A DNA stretch of 32,322 nt from a virus: positions 1-32,322 of IMG/VR virus record IMGVR_UViG_3300008111_000087. One strand, 5' to 3'. Both the position numbers and the translations under genes were made by a program. Under the pieces are notes generated by a model. It had not been told where the DNA came from. It was given only the letters and a program-made list of their open reading frames with translations, and ran no database searches. Positions within the stretch are counted from its first letter, which is position 1, and each line of letters starts with the position of its first letter. Shown piece after piece: positions 30,854 through 32,322 of the stretch.

Positions 30854-32322
30854 TTGTCCAAAAGAACTAAAATAAGAATAATGCTTTTAGCCCCCATGCT
30901 TTTAGCATTATTCTTTTCTTATGTGCCACAAACTGCTAATGCAGCCGCTGCACCATGTGATACCTATCAGGTAAACGGTGGCGACCAAGCATTCTTGATG
31001 AATTTAAATACTCCACTTAAATGGGGAGATACAGTTTATACAAATAATATTTATGTAAGTCCAAAAGGAACTATTACATTTGGTGTAGGAGATTATACAT
31101 TTTGGGACTATCCACCTACTCCGTCTATATCAATTGGATCTTTTGATTATCATGCATTTCCAAATAGTGCAGCAGGTGGATGGAGTCCAGGATGGGGTTA
31201 TGGAAATAATTTATATGTTAGATATGGATCTACGGCAACTTCTATATGTGTAGATTGGAAGGTAATGGTATGGGGACAAAGTTCTGGAAATCCAATCTAT
31301 ATAAGAATGTTAGCAGAAGTAAATCCAATAAATTATACATGGACGCCAACTTATGAAGTAAGTGCTAACGCACCTGCTAACGCAAGATATGGTGCTAGAT
31401 ATACTCAGAATGGGCCAATTCAACCATTAAGTGTTCAAACTATTACTCAGCCACCAGTAGCAAGTCCAACACCTTCTCCAACTGCTACACCAACTCCTAC
31501 ACCAACTCCTACACCAACTCCTACGGAAACCCCTACACCAACGCCTACACCAACAGAGACACCAACACCTACGCCAACACCTACACCAACGCCTACAGAA
31601 ACTTTAACACCAACCCCTGAGCCTACTCCAACTCAAACTCAAGATCCTGATCCAGTTCAGCCAACTCAAGATCCTGAGCCAGTTGTCGAACCAGAACCAG
31701 AAGTGACACAGGAACCAGAACCAGAAGTGACAGAAGAGCCGCAACCAGAACCTGTAATCGAACCTTCACCTGAACCAACTCCTTTAGAAGAAATTATATC
31801 AGTTGAAGAAGAAATTAATAATGCTATTGATGAATTAATAGTTAATGAAGAAGAAATTTCTAATGAGCAATTAGAAAATATTACAGAATTATTATTGGAA
31901 AACTATGAAGTAAATGAAGTAATGCCAGTAGCAGAATTATTAGATAATTTATCTGACGAACAAGTATTAGAACTATTAGAACAATTAGATGAAAATCAAA
32001 TTATTGAATACCGTGAAGGTGTCGAATTAGAAGCAGGTGTTGCTGTTGTGTTTGAGCAACTATCAGACCCTGCAGCCTTAATAGGAGAGTTATTCTCAGA
32101 CCCAAGTCAAACCTTAGAGGCACTTGGTCAATTAGGTGCTGACATGACAGAAGAAGAAAGAGAAGACTCACAAGATGTAGTTGTCGCAGCAGTTGTAGCA
32201 ACTCAGGTTGCAACAATGGCTATGGCAATGGCTCCACCAAGTGCACCAAGTGCACCAGCACCAAGTTCACCACAAGGTCCAAGTGGACCAGGCTCACAGC
32301 CTAAGAACGAGTTTGATGCTGG
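30854..32322 (+). CDS. Secreted Thr-Pro-rich surface-type protein, 3' end outside window
   Basis: TTG start with GGAGA eight nt upstream; 489 codons are open to the right edge, so the gene is partial. Residues 1-32 form a Sec signal peptide: basic start (SKRTKIR), hydrophobic core ([15 protein letters not shown]) and a TANA-A cleavage site. The mature part opens with an about 170-residue aromatic, Gly-rich domain (segments [34 protein letters not shown]), probably a beta sandwich. A long Thr-Pro linker (about 204-263) and Glu-Pro repeats follow, then an acidic helical region with repeated Asp-Glu-Gln-Val/Leu units, and an Ala/Pro/Ser-rich stretch. Such architecture is that of a cell-envelope or exported adhesin-like protein. 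Not a virion protein by its signal; function unknown. Confidence 0.75.
   Translation, partial: MSKRTKIRIMLLAPMLLALFFSYVPQTANAAAAPCDTYQVNGGDQAFLMNLNTPLKWGDTVYTNNIYVSPKGTITFGVGDYTFWDYPPTPSISIGSFDYHAFPNSAAGGWSPGWGYGNNLYVRYGSTATSICVDWKVMVWGQSSGNPIYIRMLAEVNPINYTWTPTYEVSANAPANARYGARYTQNGPIQPLSVQTITQPPVASPTPSPTATPTPTPTPTPTPTETPTPTPTPTETPTPTPTPTPTPTETLTPTPEPTPTQTQDPDPVQPTQDPEPVVEPEPEVTQEPEPEVTEEPQPEPVIEPSPEPTPLEEIISVEEEINNAIDELIVNEEEISNEQLENITELLLENYEVNEVMPVAELLDNLSDEQVLELLEQLDENQIIEYREGVELEAGVAVVFEQLSDPAALIGELFSDPSQTLEALGQLGADMTEEEREDSQDVVVAAVVATQVATMAMAMAPPSAPSAPAPSSPQGPSGPGSQPKNEFDA
31463..31640 (+). repeat. Thr-Pro coding tandem repeat
   Basis: Imperfect repeats of ACACCAACTCCT and variants (codons for Thr-Pro) inside the secreted-protein gene, interrupted by Thr-Glu-Thr. 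It encodes an extended, probably glycosylation-prone linker. Third-position variants (ACA/ACG, CCT/CCA) show it is not a recent perfect expansion, except 31486-31524, where near-identical units occur. Confidence 0.8.
31688..31732 (+). repeat. 24-bp direct repeat coding Glu-Pro-rich unit
   Basis: A 21-nt sequence starting GAACCAGAACCAGAAG occurs at 31688 and again at 31712, with a 24-nt period, encoding EPEPEVT twice. A perfect duplication inside the same gene, pointing to recent slippage or unequal exchange. Confidence 0.75.

Noticed and set aside
31463-31640. Short-period repeats as a CRISPR array
   Set aside because: The units are contiguous Thr-Pro codons within an open frame, without spacers.

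Overview
The window is a gene-dense, AT-rich stretch of a tailed bacteriophage genome. Every gene is on the + strand, most neighbours overlap by a few bases (often a TAATG stop/start junction), and there are no rRNA, tRNA, integrase or transposase genes. A WhiB-family regulator, promoters sitting 6-9 nt in front of start codons (leaderless-type mRNAs) and the low GC suggest a phage of a low-GC aquatic actinobacterium. That host assignment is inference. No portal or major capsid gene is present, so this is only part of the genome. Both ends are open: the first gene enters from the left and the last runs off the right.

Layout. (1) 1-12579, tail module: the C-terminal part of a tape measure protein, a short ORF carrying what looks like its missing C-terminus in another frame, then tail/baseplate proteins including a 1444-residue hub-like protein with a lectin-like domain, and fibre-like small proteins. 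(2) 12587-23812, replication and recombination: a zinc ribbon, a MerR/excisionase-like HTH protein, a DnaB-family helicase, a DnaG-type primase, a gp32-like zinc ssDNA-binding protein, a DnaE-type DNA polymerase, RecA, a PD-(D/E)XK resolvase-like protein, a Cas4/RecB-like Fe-S nuclease, zinc-finger proteins, a RuvC-like resolvase and a mini-HTH protein. (3) 23815-27894, packaging: a DUF1599/Nmad1-like protein, small and large terminase, a small unknown, and a cysteine-rich multi-module protein probably linked to head assembly. (4) 27930-30302, small accessory genes: two short proteins sharing a motif, a SLOG-like protein, a three-helix membrane protein, WhiB, and a bacterial-type SSB. (5) 30303-32322: an M23 endopeptidase (probable lysis or cell-wall enzyme) and the start of a large secreted Thr-Pro-rich protein.

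Together, helicase, primase, polymerase and ssDNA-binding protein would form a largely self-sufficient replisome. RecA, the Cas4-like nuclease and two resolvase-type enzymes would process recombination and branched DNA before terminase packaging. No RNA polymerase is seen, so transcription probably uses the host enzyme from extended -10 promoters. Two promoter layouts recur: a -10 directly before the ATG, and a -10 followed by a hairpin and then a Shine-Dalgarno. The observations most worth a second look are the out-of-frame tape measure C-terminus, these two promoter layouts, the secreted protein at the right end, and the multi-module cysteine-rich protein after the terminase.
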